Assembly (NCBI GenBank): GCA_039919885.1
Contig: JBDSEV010000086.1
Location: 1 to 64,000, forward strand
Length of the DNA: 64,000 nucleotides
Direction of reading: 5' to 3'
Origin: JACMLD01 sp039919885
GTDB taxonomy: Bacteria > Bacteroidota > Bacteroidia > Chitinophagales > Chitinophagaceae
Position 1 is the first letter of the stretch. Every line of letters begins with the position of its first letter. The position numbers and the translations under genes are program-made. Under the pieces are notes generated by a model. The model made no database searches, was not told the origin of the DNA, and saw only the letters and a list, made by a program, of their open reading frames with translations. This document shows positions 1 through 9,786 of the stretch, piece after piece.

Positions 1-663
1 CTGGACGTAAGCGGAGCATTGAACAAAATCCCTTTAAGGGAGGTAGAAGATCTGGGAAAGCGGCTTGACAGCACTATGGAGGAAGAAAAAGAAATTTATA
101 GGCTACAGAATGATTTAATTGATAAAATAAGTTCAATAAATCACAATACTGGAAGCCTCGAAGGCGTTGCGCATTTATGTAAGGCTATCAGAAAGCCTCA
201 GGATAAATTACTGAAGCAGGTAATTGATACTATCATAAACGGGCAACGGGAATTGCAATTAAATAAAATTAGAGAATGGAAGGACCTTGACTTGAAAGTT
301 CAGCTAGATACATTAAAAAATATACAACAACAACTGAGTGGTAACCCCGATGAAGAAGAACCCGGCCTGCTGCACGAAACCGAATATTTCTACAAACAAG
401 CCAATTGGCTTACAAGCCGCTTCCCCGATGGCGTTTATGCCGATGTGGAAGGACTTTGCAAAGTAGTAAGCCAAGCCGAAATAGAAGCCAAAGACTGGAG
501 CCTAAGCCCAGGCAGGTATGTTGGCGTGGACACTGCCACCGATGATGATTTTGATTACGAAGAACGCCTGAACGAAATACATATTGAGTTGAACGGATTG
601 AACGAAGAAGCCATTGCTTTGGCTAATGCTATTTCTGAAAACTATAAAACGGTAGTAATATGA
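1..663 (+). CDS. hsdM: Type I restriction-modification methyltransferase subunit HsdM, C-terminal part (5' end outside window)
   Basis: The frame is open from base 1, so the gene starts upstream and only about 220 C-terminal residues are present. HsdM is the N6-adenine methyltransferase of type I systems and works as M2S. What is visible is the helical C-terminal region that contacts HsdS, with a coiled-coil-like stretch (residues 20-120) and the motif SPGRYVGV, which is typical of the end of HsdM. The SAM-binding and NPPY motifs lie outside the window. The stop overlaps the start of hsdS by 4 bp (ATGA), so the two are translationally coupled. The assignment is firm from the SPGRYVGV motif and the hsdS/hsdR neighbours. 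Confidence 0.88.
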   Translation: MDVSGALNKIPLREVEDLGKRLDSTMEEEKEIYRLQNDLIDKISSINHNTGSLEGVAHLCKAIRKPQDKLLKQVIDTIINGQRELQLNKIREWKDLDLKVQLDTLKNIQQQLSGNPDEEEPGLLHETEYFYKQANWLTSRFPDGVYADVEGLCKVVSQAEIEAKDWSLSPGRYVGVDTATDDDFDYEERLNEIHIELNGLNEEAIALANAISENYKTVVI

Positions 664-1817
664 GTTGGGGGAAAATCGCACTTTCGGAATTAGTTGAATT
701 CTCTCCACGAATCACTTTGGAGAAGGGTGAATTATATGACTACGTTCCGATGGAAGCCATTGATAGTGGTATAAAATATCCTCGTGAAATTTATCAGAAA
801 GAATATACAGGAGGCGGAACTAAGTTTGCTAATGGCGATACTCTTTTTGCGAGAATTACTCCGTGTCTTGAAAATGGAAAAATAGTTAAAGTAAAAGATC
901 TTGAAAAGGAAGTTGGTTTTGGATCAACAGAATATTTTGTATTAAGAGCAAAGGAAAATATTTCAAACTCTGACTTTGTATATTATCTAGCAAAAACTGA
1001 TTTTGTTAGGCAAACTGCTATCAAAAGTATGTCAGGTGCTGATGGAAGGCAAAGAGCAGATAAAGGTGCCGTAGAGCAATTATTAGTTTTAAATATTCCA
1101 CTCCCCACCCAACGCAAAATCGCATCCATTTTATCGGCTTATGATAATTTGATAGAGAATAATTTAAAGCGCATAAAGTTATTGGAGGAGAAGGCATTCA
1201 CAAGTTATAAGTTGTTAGTTAACAGCGAAAAATTAATTGAAGGATGTGTTGGTGATTTAGCTGATGTAAAATCTGGGTATGCATTTAAAGGTGCAGATTG
1301 GACAGATGAAGGGTTTCCAGTTATTAAAATAAGGAACATTGGAAATAATGATATTGACTTAACTAACTGTAGTCTCATTCCAGAAAATATTGCAGAATCA
1401 GCATCAAAGTTCAAATTGAATGCAGGTGATTTACTGATAGCTATGACTGGTGCAACAGTTGGTAAAATTGGGATGATGCCAAAAACGGACACAAGTTTTT
1501 ATTTAAATCAACGAGTTGGAATATTTAAACCAAAGTTTGAAAACGCAGAATTATTTCTCTTCTGCTATTTCAATGAACCTACTGCAAAAGATGCAGTAGA
1601 AAGTATAGCATCTGGAGCAGCACAACCAAATATAAGCGGTAGCCAAATTGAGAGTATCAAACTACTTTATCCGAAACATACAATTGTAACAGAATTTGGA
1701 GTAGCAATAAAAAATCAATTTGAATTGATTTGGAATTTGAAACAACAAAACACCAAACTCCGAGAGGCACGGGACATACTGTTACCAAAATTGATGAATG
1801 GACAAATAGAGGTGTAA
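660..1817 (+). CDS. hsdS: Type I restriction-modification specificity subunit HsdS
   Basis: This 385-aa protein is the DNA-recognition subunit shared by the methylase and nuclease complexes. It has the usual two-repeat layout. TRD1 (about 1-150) is followed by a central conserved helix beginning LPTQRKIASILSAYDNLIENN. TRD2 (about 190-340) starts at GDLADVKSGYAFKG, and a C-terminal conserved helix ends KLREARDILLPKLMNGQI. The two half-sites predict a bipartite target, but its sequence cannot be read from the protein. Length is normal and there is no frameshift. No inverted repeat or second hsdS copy that would suggest phase-variable shuffling was seen. It is coupled to hsdM by an ATGA overlap. 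Confidence 0.93.
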   Translation: MSWGKIALSELVEFSPRITLEKGELYDYVPMEAIDSGIKYPREIYQKEYTGGGTKFANGDTLFARITPCLENGKIVKVKDLEKEVGFGSTEYFVLRAKENISNSDFVYYLAKTDFVRQTAIKSMSGADGRQRADKGAVEQLLVLNIPLPTQRKIASILSAYDNLIENNLKRIKLLEEKAFTSYKLLVNSEKLIEGCVGDLADVKSGYAFKGADWTDEGFPVIKIRNIGNNDIDLTNCSLIPENIAESASKFKLNAGDLLIAMTGATVGKIGMMPKTDTSFYLNQRVGIFKPKFENAELFLFCYFNEPTAKDAVESIASGAAQPNISGSQIESIKLLYPKHTIVTEFGVAIKNQFELIWNLKQQNTKLREARDILLPKLMNGQIEV

Positions 1818-1883
1818 AAAATATTTTTTCTGAAAAACTGTCTTTTTCATTTTTTCAGACTATTTATTAAAAACAATACAAAA

Positions 1884-2096
1884 ATGACACAAGAAATTGA
1901 AAATAGAATTGACGAACTAAAAGAATACGTTGATAAGCAACGTGAGTTGATTATTGGAATTAACAATGCCATTGAAAACGATGGTTTCGTTCCTTCTGAA
2001 TCACAGCAAGTAACGATTAACTACATCTGTCAGCAAGGCAAATTTGGGTTAAAAGAAATTGAACGATTGGAAGGGCTTAAAAAGAAATATGAATAG
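1884..2096 (+). CDS. Small hypothetical protein inside the hsd operon
   Basis: This is a 70-aa, highly charged, probably all-helical protein (starts MTQEIENRIDELKEYVDK, ends LEGLKKKYE) with a coiled-coil character. I do not recognise a family. It sits 66 bp after hsdS, and its stop codon is directly abutted by the ATG of the first DUF262 gene (2096/2097), so it is very likely translated with it. Position and tight coupling suggest a small accessory partner of the DUF262 proteins. That is inference from context only. Confidence 0.6.
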   Translation: MTQEIENRIDELKEYVDKQRELIIGINNAIENDGFVPSESQQVTINYICQQGKFGLKEIERLEGLKKKYE

Positions 2097-3956
2097 ATGA
2101 GTAAAACAACACCATTAATAGATTTTTTTGAACAAACCTTTCACATACCCCATTATCAAAGGGGTTACAGATGGGAAGAGCAGGAAGTAAATGAACTGCT
2201 GGATGATTTGTGGACCTTTTGCAAGGATCGAGAAAGCGGAGATTTCTATTGCTTGCAACCCATCGTATTAAAAAAGAACGACAAAAAAGGTTATGATGTG
2301 CTGGATGGTCAGCAGCGTTTAACTACTCTATACCTGTTATTGGTATATCTTGAAGAAAAACGAAAAGAAGATAATTATAATCAACCATTATTTAGCCTCA
2401 ATTATGAAACCCGTGAAAAGTGTGAGCAGTTTTTAACTGATAAAAAATTTGCCGCGGGTATTGACGAAAGTAATATAGATTTTTACCACATCTGCAATGC
2501 CTACCGCGCAATAGACAACTGGTTTAAAGATGAAAAACACAGAGGAGCAAAAGCCAAATTGGTTCCCATATTAATGGACGACAACAGTAAAGGAAACCGC
2601 AATGTGCGTTTTATTCGCTACGAAGTGCCCAAAGAAACCAACTCAATTGATGTATTCATCCGCTTGAATGTGGGCAAAATTCAATTAACAGATGCTGAAC
2701 TCATCAAAGCACTATTACTGCAAAGCGACAAATACAATGCAGATGAAATCGAGTTCATTAAAATGCGTTTGTTTGAAATTGCTTCAGAATGGGATACGAT
2801 AGAATACACCTTGCAAAATGAAGAGTTTTGGTATTTCTTGAGTAACAACAGTAATAACAAGCCAACTCATATTGAATTTATCTTCGACCTGATTGCAGAT
2901 AAAATACAAAAGGAGAAAAAATATTTTACAAGCAAGCCTTTAAAACACGCTACTTTTTTAATCTTATCAGAGTATTTGCAAGACCTGTTGGATAATGGAA
3001 AAAATGGAGTTGAAATATCAAGAATCAAAGCTGTTGAAGACATCTGGCAACAGGTAACCGCTTATTTCGAATACTTCAGAGAATGGTATCAAAACAGAAC
3101 ATTGTATCACTGCATCGGCTTTTTGATAGCGAATAAAGGCAATCAAATAATTGACAGCATTATTACCCAGTCCAATAAAATGGGTAAAAAGCAATTGATT
3201 AAACACCTTGAAAGTGAGATCGGTAAAATCATTCTAATAAACAAGAAACGAAAAGACTCAGATGGCAACGAATATGAGGTGGAATTAGAAAATCTGAATT
3301 ATGAAAATGAAGACCAGCAAAGCAACGACCGAAAGGAGATACATCCTATTTTGCTTTTACACAATGTGTATGCTTCGCTGAAAAGCGACAAAGAAAAAGC
3401 CCGGTTTCCTTTCAATTTGTATAAGCAAACCAAACGCAACGAAAAATGGAGCTTGGAACACATACACGCACAGAATTCGGAATACATTATCAAGAAAGAA
3501 AATCAACAAACCTGGCTAAAAGACCATATTCATTCTTTGCAGAGATTAGATAATACTGAATTTGATGAACTATTGGAACGAATGAATAATCTGCTCGAAG
3601 CGGATGAAATTGAGAAAGAAGAATTTGAAGCAATTGTAACGGATGTTTATGCAGCCATTAATTCACACTCCGATTCGGATGAACAAAGCAAACACGCCAT
3701 CAGTAACCTTTGCTTGGTAGATGCACCAACGAACAGCAAATTGAATAATTCGGTATTTGATGTAAAGCGTGAACTCATCAAGAACAGAGAATTGGCAGGG
3801 CATTATATTCCAGTTTGCACCCGAAATGTTTTCTTAAAAGCTTACACAGAATACCCGGTAAACAATGCCTACTGGACAGCCGATGACCGCAAAGGATATT
3901 TGCAAAACATTCAAAACGTTTACGACTATTTTATTAACGCTATTATTCAAGATTAA
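2097..3956 (+). CDS. DUF262/DUF1524 (GmrSD-type) protein in a type I RM operon
   Basis: This 619-aa protein starts with a DUF262 domain: HYQRGYRWEEQEV at about residues 19-31 and DVLDGQQRLTTLYLLL near 68-83. DUF262 is a ParB/Srx-like fold that uses NTP in GmrSD-type enzymes. The C-terminal half carries a DUF1524 His-Me/HNH-like nuclease signature: SLEHIHAQN (about 452-460) and HAISNLCLVDAPTNSKLNN (about 534-552). The known relatives GmrSD, SspE and BrxU restrict or sense modified phage DNA. Here the gene lies between hsdS and hsdR with 0-3 bp spacing, so it is probably a second restriction activity co-expressed with the type I system. Both the DGQQR motif and the nuclease histidines are intact. 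The substrate is unknown. Confidence 0.85.
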   Translation: MSKTTPLIDFFEQTFHIPHYQRGYRWEEQEVNELLDDLWTFCKDRESGDFYCLQPIVLKKNDKKGYDVLDGQQRLTTLYLLLVYLEEKRKEDNYNQPLFSLNYETREKCEQFLTDKKFAAGIDESNIDFYHICNAYRAIDNWFKDEKHRGAKAKLVPILMDDNSKGNRNVRFIRYEVPKETNSIDVFIRLNVGKIQLTDAELIKALLLQSDKYNADEIEFIKMRLFEIASEWDTIEYTLQNEEFWYFLSNNSNNKPTHIEFIFDLIADKIQKEKKYFTSKPLKHATFLILSEYLQDLLDNGKNGVEISRIKAVEDIWQQVTAYFEYFREWYQNRTLYHCIGFLIANKGNQIIDSIITQSNKMGKKQLIKHLESEIGKIILINKKRKDSDGNEYEVELENLNYENEDQQSNDRKEIHPILLLHNVYASLKSDKEKARFPFNLYKQTKRNEKWSLEHIHAQNSEYIIKKENQQTWLKDHIHSLQRLDNTEFDELLERMNNLLEADEIEKEEFEAIVTDVYAAINSHSDSDEQSKHAISNLCLVDAPTNSKLNNSVFDVKRELIKNRELAGHYIPVCTRNVFLKAYTEYPVNNAYWTADDRKGYLQNIQNVYDYFINAIIQD

Positions 3957-3959
3957 GCA

Positions 3960-6239
3960 ATGCAGTTTACACTCAAATATCTATTAGAATCTTATAAAGT
4001 GATGGTTCCGCAAATACAACGGGATTATGCACAAGGGCGTGAAAGAGAGTTTGAATTGCGGAAAGGTTTTGTAACCAAAATAAAACAAACCATTCAAGAT
4101 AATGAACCCAAACTGAACCTTGATTTTATATACGGATTCACGGAAAAAGCAGGAAAAGACGAAGAAGTATTTATTCCATTAGACGGTCAACAACGATTAA
4201 CTACGCTTTGGCTGACCCATTGGTTTTTAGCTCCTAGATTTGAAAACAAAATTTCAGACGAAGCCAAAGCCTATCTATCAAAATTCACCTACGAAACCCG
4301 GGTATCTTCAAAACGCTTTTGTTACAACTTAATTCAGCAACCCTTATCAGTAGCAGACGATATTGCCCTTAGCCAGCAAATAACGGATGCACCTTGGTTT
4401 ATGGCATCGTGGAGCAGCGACCCAACCGTAATCTCTATGCTGAATATGCTTGACACCTTACAAGAAGAAATTTCAGACAAGAGCAAGGCGTGGCAAAATC
4501 TGACGAATCAAGAAAAAGTAACCTTTGACTTTATTGACATAAAATCAGATGAATTTAAACTTACTGACGAACTCTACATTAAGATGAATTCACGAGGTAA
4601 GCCGCTAACTCCTTTCGAGAATTTTAAAGCACAGTTTTCAGGTCTTCTAGCATCCCAAAAAACTGATTATACAAAGTCGGTTCGTAGTTATGAAAAAACA
4701 TCGGTAAGCTATCAGCAATACTTTGCCTTTAAAATAGATTCTGTTTGGATGGATTTATTTTGGAGTTACCGTACAAAGACTGGAAATGAAATTGACAATA
4801 GTATTTATCGGTTTATCAATTTTATTGCAGAGTTCCTTTTTTTTAGAGGAAATCCCAATTCAACCAGTGCAGAGGCAAAAATGGATTTCGAATTCTTGAA
4901 CGCTGTATTTTCTAAAAAGGAAAACATTGATTTTCTTTTTGACTCATTAGATTTTCTTTCTTCACTGAAAGATGTGAACTTGTTTTTTGAAGGTATTTTT
5001 TATGGTGTTTCCACCTTCGACCAATATCCGAAAGATTATTTTGTAAGAGCAATAACTGATACAGGGTTTGATGTAAAAGACAAAACAATTCTTTACACCA
5101 TTTTATGCTATTGCAGCAAAGAAAATTATCAAACAGGAGATAACGAATTGAAAGATTTTATTCGTGTTGTCCGAAATTTATTGTTTGCCGTTAGACAGCC
5201 AAATCAATCGAAGCGAATTGAATATACCACCAATTTACGTTTGCCAAACGTTTCAGAGTATTGCAGATTTATTGATGCTTTTGTAAATGAAATAAAAGAA
5301 CTAAAGAAAAAATCAGTTTATCAGATACTATCAGAAAAAGACTTTGGAGGATTTACGAAAGAAAATATTGCTAATGAAAAAATAAAGGCATCATTAATTG
5401 TTCAAAGACCAAAGCTAAAAGCAAGCATTCATAAACTAGAGGAACATACACAATTACAAGGAAACATTGCCAACTTCAAACTGAACACAAATAATATTGA
5501 ATATAAAATTGATGCTTTTTTAACCATTTGGAATAATGATGACGAAGGCTCCTTAATCATCAGGGCATTACTGACAATAGATGATTATTCAGTAATGACT
5601 CACAGCTATTCTTCATTAGATGAAATCTGGTTTTTTGGGTGTAAGGATAATTGGAATAGAATTCTGACAACTTCCGATAAAAATGAAAGAATAAAAGTCT
5701 CAGACACCCTTGATAAATTCCTGATTGAATTTAACACTTCAAAAGGTGCTACAACCAATGAAAAGTTACAATACCTGATTGATGATTATAAACCAGTAGA
5801 AAAGGATTGGCGATACTATTTTGTGAAGTATAAGGCTATCTCTAAAAATCCTTACCGAAACTTGAATGTTTTCACTTGGCAGGACAGTCAAGGATTTGAT
5901 ATTAATCACTTGGGTAATTCAGGAAATCAACCATTGCATTCATACCACCTAAATCCGTACTTAATCGTTTTGCAACAATCGTTCAGTACGAACGAAAAAG
6001 TAAAACTATTTTGGGGAAGATTTACTGAACTAAGTTTATTGAGAGTGGAAGATAAAATTAATATTAAATCCAAGAGCAATGGTTGGCAAATAACTCCAAT
6101 TGAAAACTATGCAATTGATAAAAAAATAATTAATAAGTATAATCTAAATCAACAAGGCAGTGATTTTTGGCTCATTGAGTCAGCCAATAAAGACAGAATA
6201 GAAATTGCTGTTGATTTAATAAACGATATATTAAAATAA
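3960..6239 (+). CDS. Second DUF262-domain protein, tandem with the first
   Basis: This 759-aa protein has an N-terminal DUF262 domain: VPQIQRDYAQGRE (about 16-28), LDGQQRLTTLWLTHWF (about 74-89) and KMNSRGKPLTPFENFKAQ (about 208-225). The long C-terminal part shows no obvious DUF1524 EHIxxQ signature, unlike the protein upstream, and may be a different effector or a protein-binding region. It starts 3 bp after the first DUF262 gene, and its stop overlaps the hsdR start by one base (TAATG), so it belongs to the hsd operon. GmrS and GmrD can occur as separate partners, so the two neighbours may form a complex. The family call is good; the function is unknown. Confidence 0.78.
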   Translation: MQFTLKYLLESYKVMVPQIQRDYAQGREREFELRKGFVTKIKQTIQDNEPKLNLDFIYGFTEKAGKDEEVFIPLDGQQRLTTLWLTHWFLAPRFENKISDEAKAYLSKFTYETRVSSKRFCYNLIQQPLSVADDIALSQQITDAPWFMASWSSDPTVISMLNMLDTLQEEISDKSKAWQNLTNQEKVTFDFIDIKSDEFKLTDELYIKMNSRGKPLTPFENFKAQFSGLLASQKTDYTKSVRSYEKTSVSYQQYFAFKIDSVWMDLFWSYRTKTGNEIDNSIYRFINFIAEFLFFRGNPNSTSAEAKMDFEFLNAVFSKKENIDFLFDSLDFLSSLKDVNLFFEGIFYGVSTFDQYPKDYFVRAITDTGFDVKDKTILYTILCYCSKENYQTGDNELKDFIRVVRNLLFAVRQPNQSKRIEYTTNLRLPNVSEYCRFIDAFVNEIKELKKKSVYQILSEKDFGGFTKENIANEKIKASLIVQRPKLKASIHKLEEHTQLQGNIANFKLNTNNIEYKIDAFLTIWNNDDEGSLIIRALLTIDDYSVMTHSYSSLDEIWFFGCKDNWNRILTTSDKNERIKVSDTLDKFLIEFNTSKGATTNEKLQYLIDDYKPVEKDWRYYFVKYKAISKNPYRNLNVFTWQDSQGFDINHLGNSGNQPLHSYHLNPYLIVLQQSFSTNEKVKLFWGRFTELSLLRVEDKINIKSKSNGWQITPIENYAIDKKIINKYNLNQQGSDFWLIESANKDRIEIAVDLINDILK

Positions 6240-9200
6240 TGACTTGGGAATATTCAGAAGATAATTTAATAGAACAAACAGCGATTGATTTATTCTTCAA
6301 TCAGTTGGGTTGGGATACGCTATTGGCTTACAATAAAGAAGGCTTTGGCGAGGGCAGCACCTTGGGCAGACTGAACAAAAAAGAAGTCGTGCTCAAAAAG
6401 ATATTTTTTGAAAAACTGAAACAGTTTAACCCCTACCTACCCGACCAAGCATACAACCAAGGGTATGAAAAATTGATTGAAGAGAGTATTACCAAATCAT
6501 TAGCAGAAATCAATTTTGACAAACATCAATTACTAAGAAACGGAATTCCTGTTGACTTCATCAACGAAAAAGGCGAACAAGTAAAAAACAAAACACTAAA
6601 GGTTTTCGATTTTGATAATGCAGACGAGAATAACTTTTTAGCAGTTCGTCAATTATGGTTACAAGGCAAAAGCAACCGTGAACGCAGACCTGATATTATC
6701 GGTTTTGTAAATGGCATTCCGTTATTGTTTATAGAACTGAAAGCAGCCCACCGAAAATTAGAAAATGCCTACAACGATAATTTCACTGACTACAAAGACG
6801 TAATTCAAAAACTCTTTTATTACAACGCTTTTGTTCTATTGAGCAACGGCATTGAAAGTCGCATTGGAAGTGTTACAGGCAAGTACCAGCACTTTCACGA
6901 ATGGAAACGCATAACAGAAGAAGACGAAGGCATTGTTGCCTTAGATAGAATCATTGTTGGTGTTTGCGAGAAGAAACGCTTTTTAGATTTATTTGAAAAC
7001 TTCATTCTGTTTGATAATTCATTAGGCAAAGTTGTAAAACTCATTGCCCGAAATCATCAGTTCATTGGTGTAAACAAAGCCATTGAAAACATACAACACA
7101 AAGAACAACTTTACAAACTGGGCAAAATAAGTTTGGAAGAAAAACAAAAATTAGGTGTGTTTTGGCATACACAAGGAAGCGGAAAATCTTATTCAATGGT
7201 TTTCTTCTGCCAAAAGATTCATCACAAGTTTACAGGAAGCTATACTTTTTTAATTGTAACCGACCGCAACGAATTAGACACACAGATTTATGGCACATTC
7301 AGCGGAATTGGAGCAGTGCCACAAGTAAAGTCGGGCTCAAAAGATTCAATGAAAGCCAACAGCGGAAAGCATTTGAAAGAGTTGTTGAGTTCGGAGCATC
7401 GCTATTTGTTTTCACTCATTCACAAATTCAATTTTGAGGAGGAGATAACCAAACGTGATAATATTATTGTCATATCAGACGAAGCACATAGAACGCAAGG
7501 CGGAAATTTAGCAATGAATTTGCGTAATGCTTTGCCCAATGCTTCATTCATTGGCTTTACAGGAACGCCACTTTTCAAAGACGATGAAATTACTAAGCGA
7601 ATTTTTGGTGATTATGTTTCCCGTTACGATTTTAAACGAAGTGTGGATGATGGTGCAACCGTTCCACTGTATTACGAAAACAGAGGCGAATATTTAGGAT
7701 TAAAAAATCCTGTAATCAATGACCAAATCAGAGCCGTAATTGATGCCGAAAGCGAAGATTTAGACAGCGACCAACGCAGTAGAGTTGAACAACTTTTTGC
7801 AAGAGAATATCCGATACTCACTGCTAAGAAAAGATTAGATGCTATTGCCAAAGATGCAGTTTGGCATTTCTGCAACCGTGGCTATAAAGGCAAAGGAATG
7901 TTTATAGCACTGGATAAACTCACTGCCGTAAGAATGTATGATTTAATAACGCACCATTGGAAATTGACCGTTGAGCAATTAGAAAAAGAAGTTGCCAAAG
8001 GAAAATATGGCGACCAGGAATTATTGGAGAAAAGCCGTGAACTGCAATGGATAAAGGAAACAGAAATTTGTGTTGTAGTTAGTTCAGAGCAAAACGAAAT
8101 ACAGAAATTTCAGAAATGGGATTTAAATATTGAACCACACAGAGAGAAGATGAACAACCAAGACCTTGAAACAAGGTTTAAGGATGAAGATGACCCTTTC
8201 CGTTTTGTGATAGTTTGTGCTATGTGGATTACAGGTTTTGATGTGCCAACACTTTCTACTTTGTATTTAGACAAGCCTTTAAAATCGCATACATTAATGC
8301 AAGCTATCGCAAGAGCCAACCGCATAAGTGAAGGGAAAAACAACGGCTTGATTGTGGACTATATTGAAACTTACACAGCATTGTTAGACGCTTTGGCAAT
8401 TTATGGTTCTGGCGGAGAAGATGGCGAAGGCGGTGGCGGTGAAAAACCCGAACCACCAGTTAAACCAAAAGAAGAATTAATAAAGCAGCTCATAGAAGCA
8501 TTAGAAGCTACGGAAGTATTCTTACAGTACGAAGTAAATTTTGATTTACAAGAATTGATTAAAGCAGACGGTTTGCACAAATTGGCAGCTATGGAAAAAG
8601 CCGTAAATGCTGTTTACACCAATGACGAAACCAAACGGAAGTTTCAGATTTTAGCGAGAGCCGTTTTCAAGAAATACAAAGCTTTGCAACCCGACAAAGT
8701 ATTGAATCAGTATGCACCAAGAAAAAATGCCATTGATGTAATCTACACAGCTATTGAAGACAATATTGAAAGTGCAGATGTTGCAGACATGATGCGAAAA
8801 ATTCAAAATGTGGTGGATGAATCCATTGAAAATATGGTTGCCGAGCCAAGCCACAACGAAGGAAAAATCATTGACCTAAGCGGTTTAGACTTTGATTTGT
8901 TGGAGCAATATTTTATGAAAACTAAAAATAAAAATGCTGCCGTTCAGTCATTCAAAGACAAAATCGAAAAACAACTCAAACAAATGTTGGAACGGAATCC
9001 ACTGACAGTTGATTATTATAAGCGTTATCAGGAAATTATTGAAGCATATAATCTCGGCAAAGACGAAGCCGTAATTAAAGAGACATTTAGAAAGCTAATT
9101 GAACTTGTGAACTCCTATTCAGAAGAAGAAGCGGACACCAAACGTGAAGGACTGACAGACGAGCAAAAAGCAATTTTCGACATTTTACGGCACGGTAAAA

Positions 9201-9469
9201 AGTTGGAAGAAAAAGAGAAAAACGAAATCAAGAAAATATCGGTTGAGTTACTCGAAGACTTAAAACAGGAGAAATTGAAAGTTGAGCAATGGGCAGACAA
9301 ATCCGTAACAGCGGCAGCAGTTTTCAATACCGTTAGCAAGACACTTTTTGAAACCTTGCCATATCCAACTTATCAGACAGACGACATTGATTTAAGAACG
9401 CACTTGGTGTACGAACATTTAAAACATCAATATTATGGAGGTGGAGCGAGTATTTATGGTCAATATTAG
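6239..9469 (+). CDS. hsdR: Type I restriction endonuclease subunit HsdR
   Basis: This 1076-aa translocating nuclease subunit combines with M2S to cut DNA far from unmodified sites. An N-terminal PD-(D/E)xK nuclease is visible at about residues 150-170 (RRPDIIGFVNG, then FIELKAAH). The SF2 motor follows: motif I HTQGSGKS (about 309-316), motif II SDEAHRTQGG (about 413-422), motif III FTGTP, and late motifs TGFDVPTLSTLYLDKPL and QAIARANR. A glycine/glutamate-rich linker (GSGGEDGEGGGG) lies after the motor, followed by a long charged helical C-terminus. All catalytic motifs look intact. It is the last gene of the operon, and no hairpin terminator is evident after it. Confidence 0.95.
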   Translation: MTWEYSEDNLIEQTAIDLFFNQLGWDTLLAYNKEGFGEGSTLGRLNKKEVVLKKIFFEKLKQFNPYLPDQAYNQGYEKLIEESITKSLAEINFDKHQLLRNGIPVDFINEKGEQVKNKTLKVFDFDNADENNFLAVRQLWLQGKSNRERRPDIIGFVNGIPLLFIELKAAHRKLENAYNDNFTDYKDVIQKLFYYNAFVLLSNGIESRIGSVTGKYQHFHEWKRITEEDEGIVALDRIIVGVCEKKRFLDLFENFILFDNSLGKVVKLIARNHQFIGVNKAIENIQHKEQLYKLGKISLEEKQKLGVFWHTQGSGKSYSMVFFCQKIHHKFTGSYTFLIVTDRNELDTQIYGTFSGIGAVPQVKSGSKDSMKANSGKHLKELLSSEHRYLFSLIHKFNFEEEITKRDNIIVISDEAHRTQGGNLAMNLRNALPNASFIGFTGTPLFKDDEITKRIFGDYVSRYDFKRSVDDGATVPLYYENRGEYLGLKNPVINDQIRAVIDAESEDLDSDQRSRVEQLFAREYPILTAKKRLDAIAKDAVWHFCNRGYKGKGMFIALDKLTAVRMYDLITHHWKLTVEQLEKEVAKGKYGDQELLEKSRELQWIKETEICVVVSSEQNEIQKFQKWDLNIEPHREKMNNQDLETRFKDEDDPFRFVIVCAMWITGFDVPTLSTLYLDKPLKSHTLMQAIARANRISEGKNNGLIVDYIETYTALLDALAIYGSGGEDGEGGGGEKPEPPVKPKEELIKQLIEALEATEVFLQYEVNFDLQELIKADGLHKLAAMEKAVNAVYTNDETKRKFQILARAVFKKYKALQPDKVLNQYAPRKNAIDVIYTAIEDNIESADVADMMRKIQNVVDESIENMVAEPSHNEGKIIDLSGLDFDLLEQYFMKTKNKNAAVQSFKDKIEKQLKQMLERNPLTVDYYKRYQEIIEAYNLGKDEAVIKETFRKLIELVNSYSEEEADTKREGLTDEQKAIFDILRHGKKLEEKEKNEIKKISVELLEDLKQEKLKVEQWADKSVTAAAVFNTVSKTLFETLPYPTYQTDDIDLRTHLVYEHLKHQYYGGGASIYGQY

Positions 9470-9786
9470 CTGCCTTGTCGTACTAAAGGTTCATTTCTGA
9501 TCAGATATTTGAAATCAGCTCTGCAATCACTGGCTGGTTGAAGACATACCAAACTGCATTGGGCAGCTTTAGTTATACGCACGAACCGCACCGCACTCTT
9601 ATTATTCCTTCGGAAAACGTAGACAGATGCTATTGCTAAAACTTAACGGGCAAACGAACAAGAAAAAAATATGGATTAGGACTGAACAAACTGTTTCTAA
9701 AATGAATCCTGTAAATCAGCTTCCTGATATACCTTGATAAAGATCCAAACATTTTGTTGCCCTGCTGACCGTAAAAAAATGAAACG
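9470..9786. other. Intergenic gap between hsdR and the PLD-helicase cassette
   Basis: This is 317 bp without a credible gene. No hairpin terminator, tRNA, repeat or mobile-element end was seen. It probably holds the promoter of the following cassette, but no clear TTTG/TAnnTTTG pair could be placed. Confidence 0.5.

Noticed and set aside
660..1817. Phase-variable hsdS
   Set aside because: Only one hsdS copy, no inverted repeats and no recombinase are in the window.
9560..9600. Integron-cassette attC-like GTTATACGC
   Set aside because: It does not fit the GTTRRRY core, and no inverted partner or integrase is visible.
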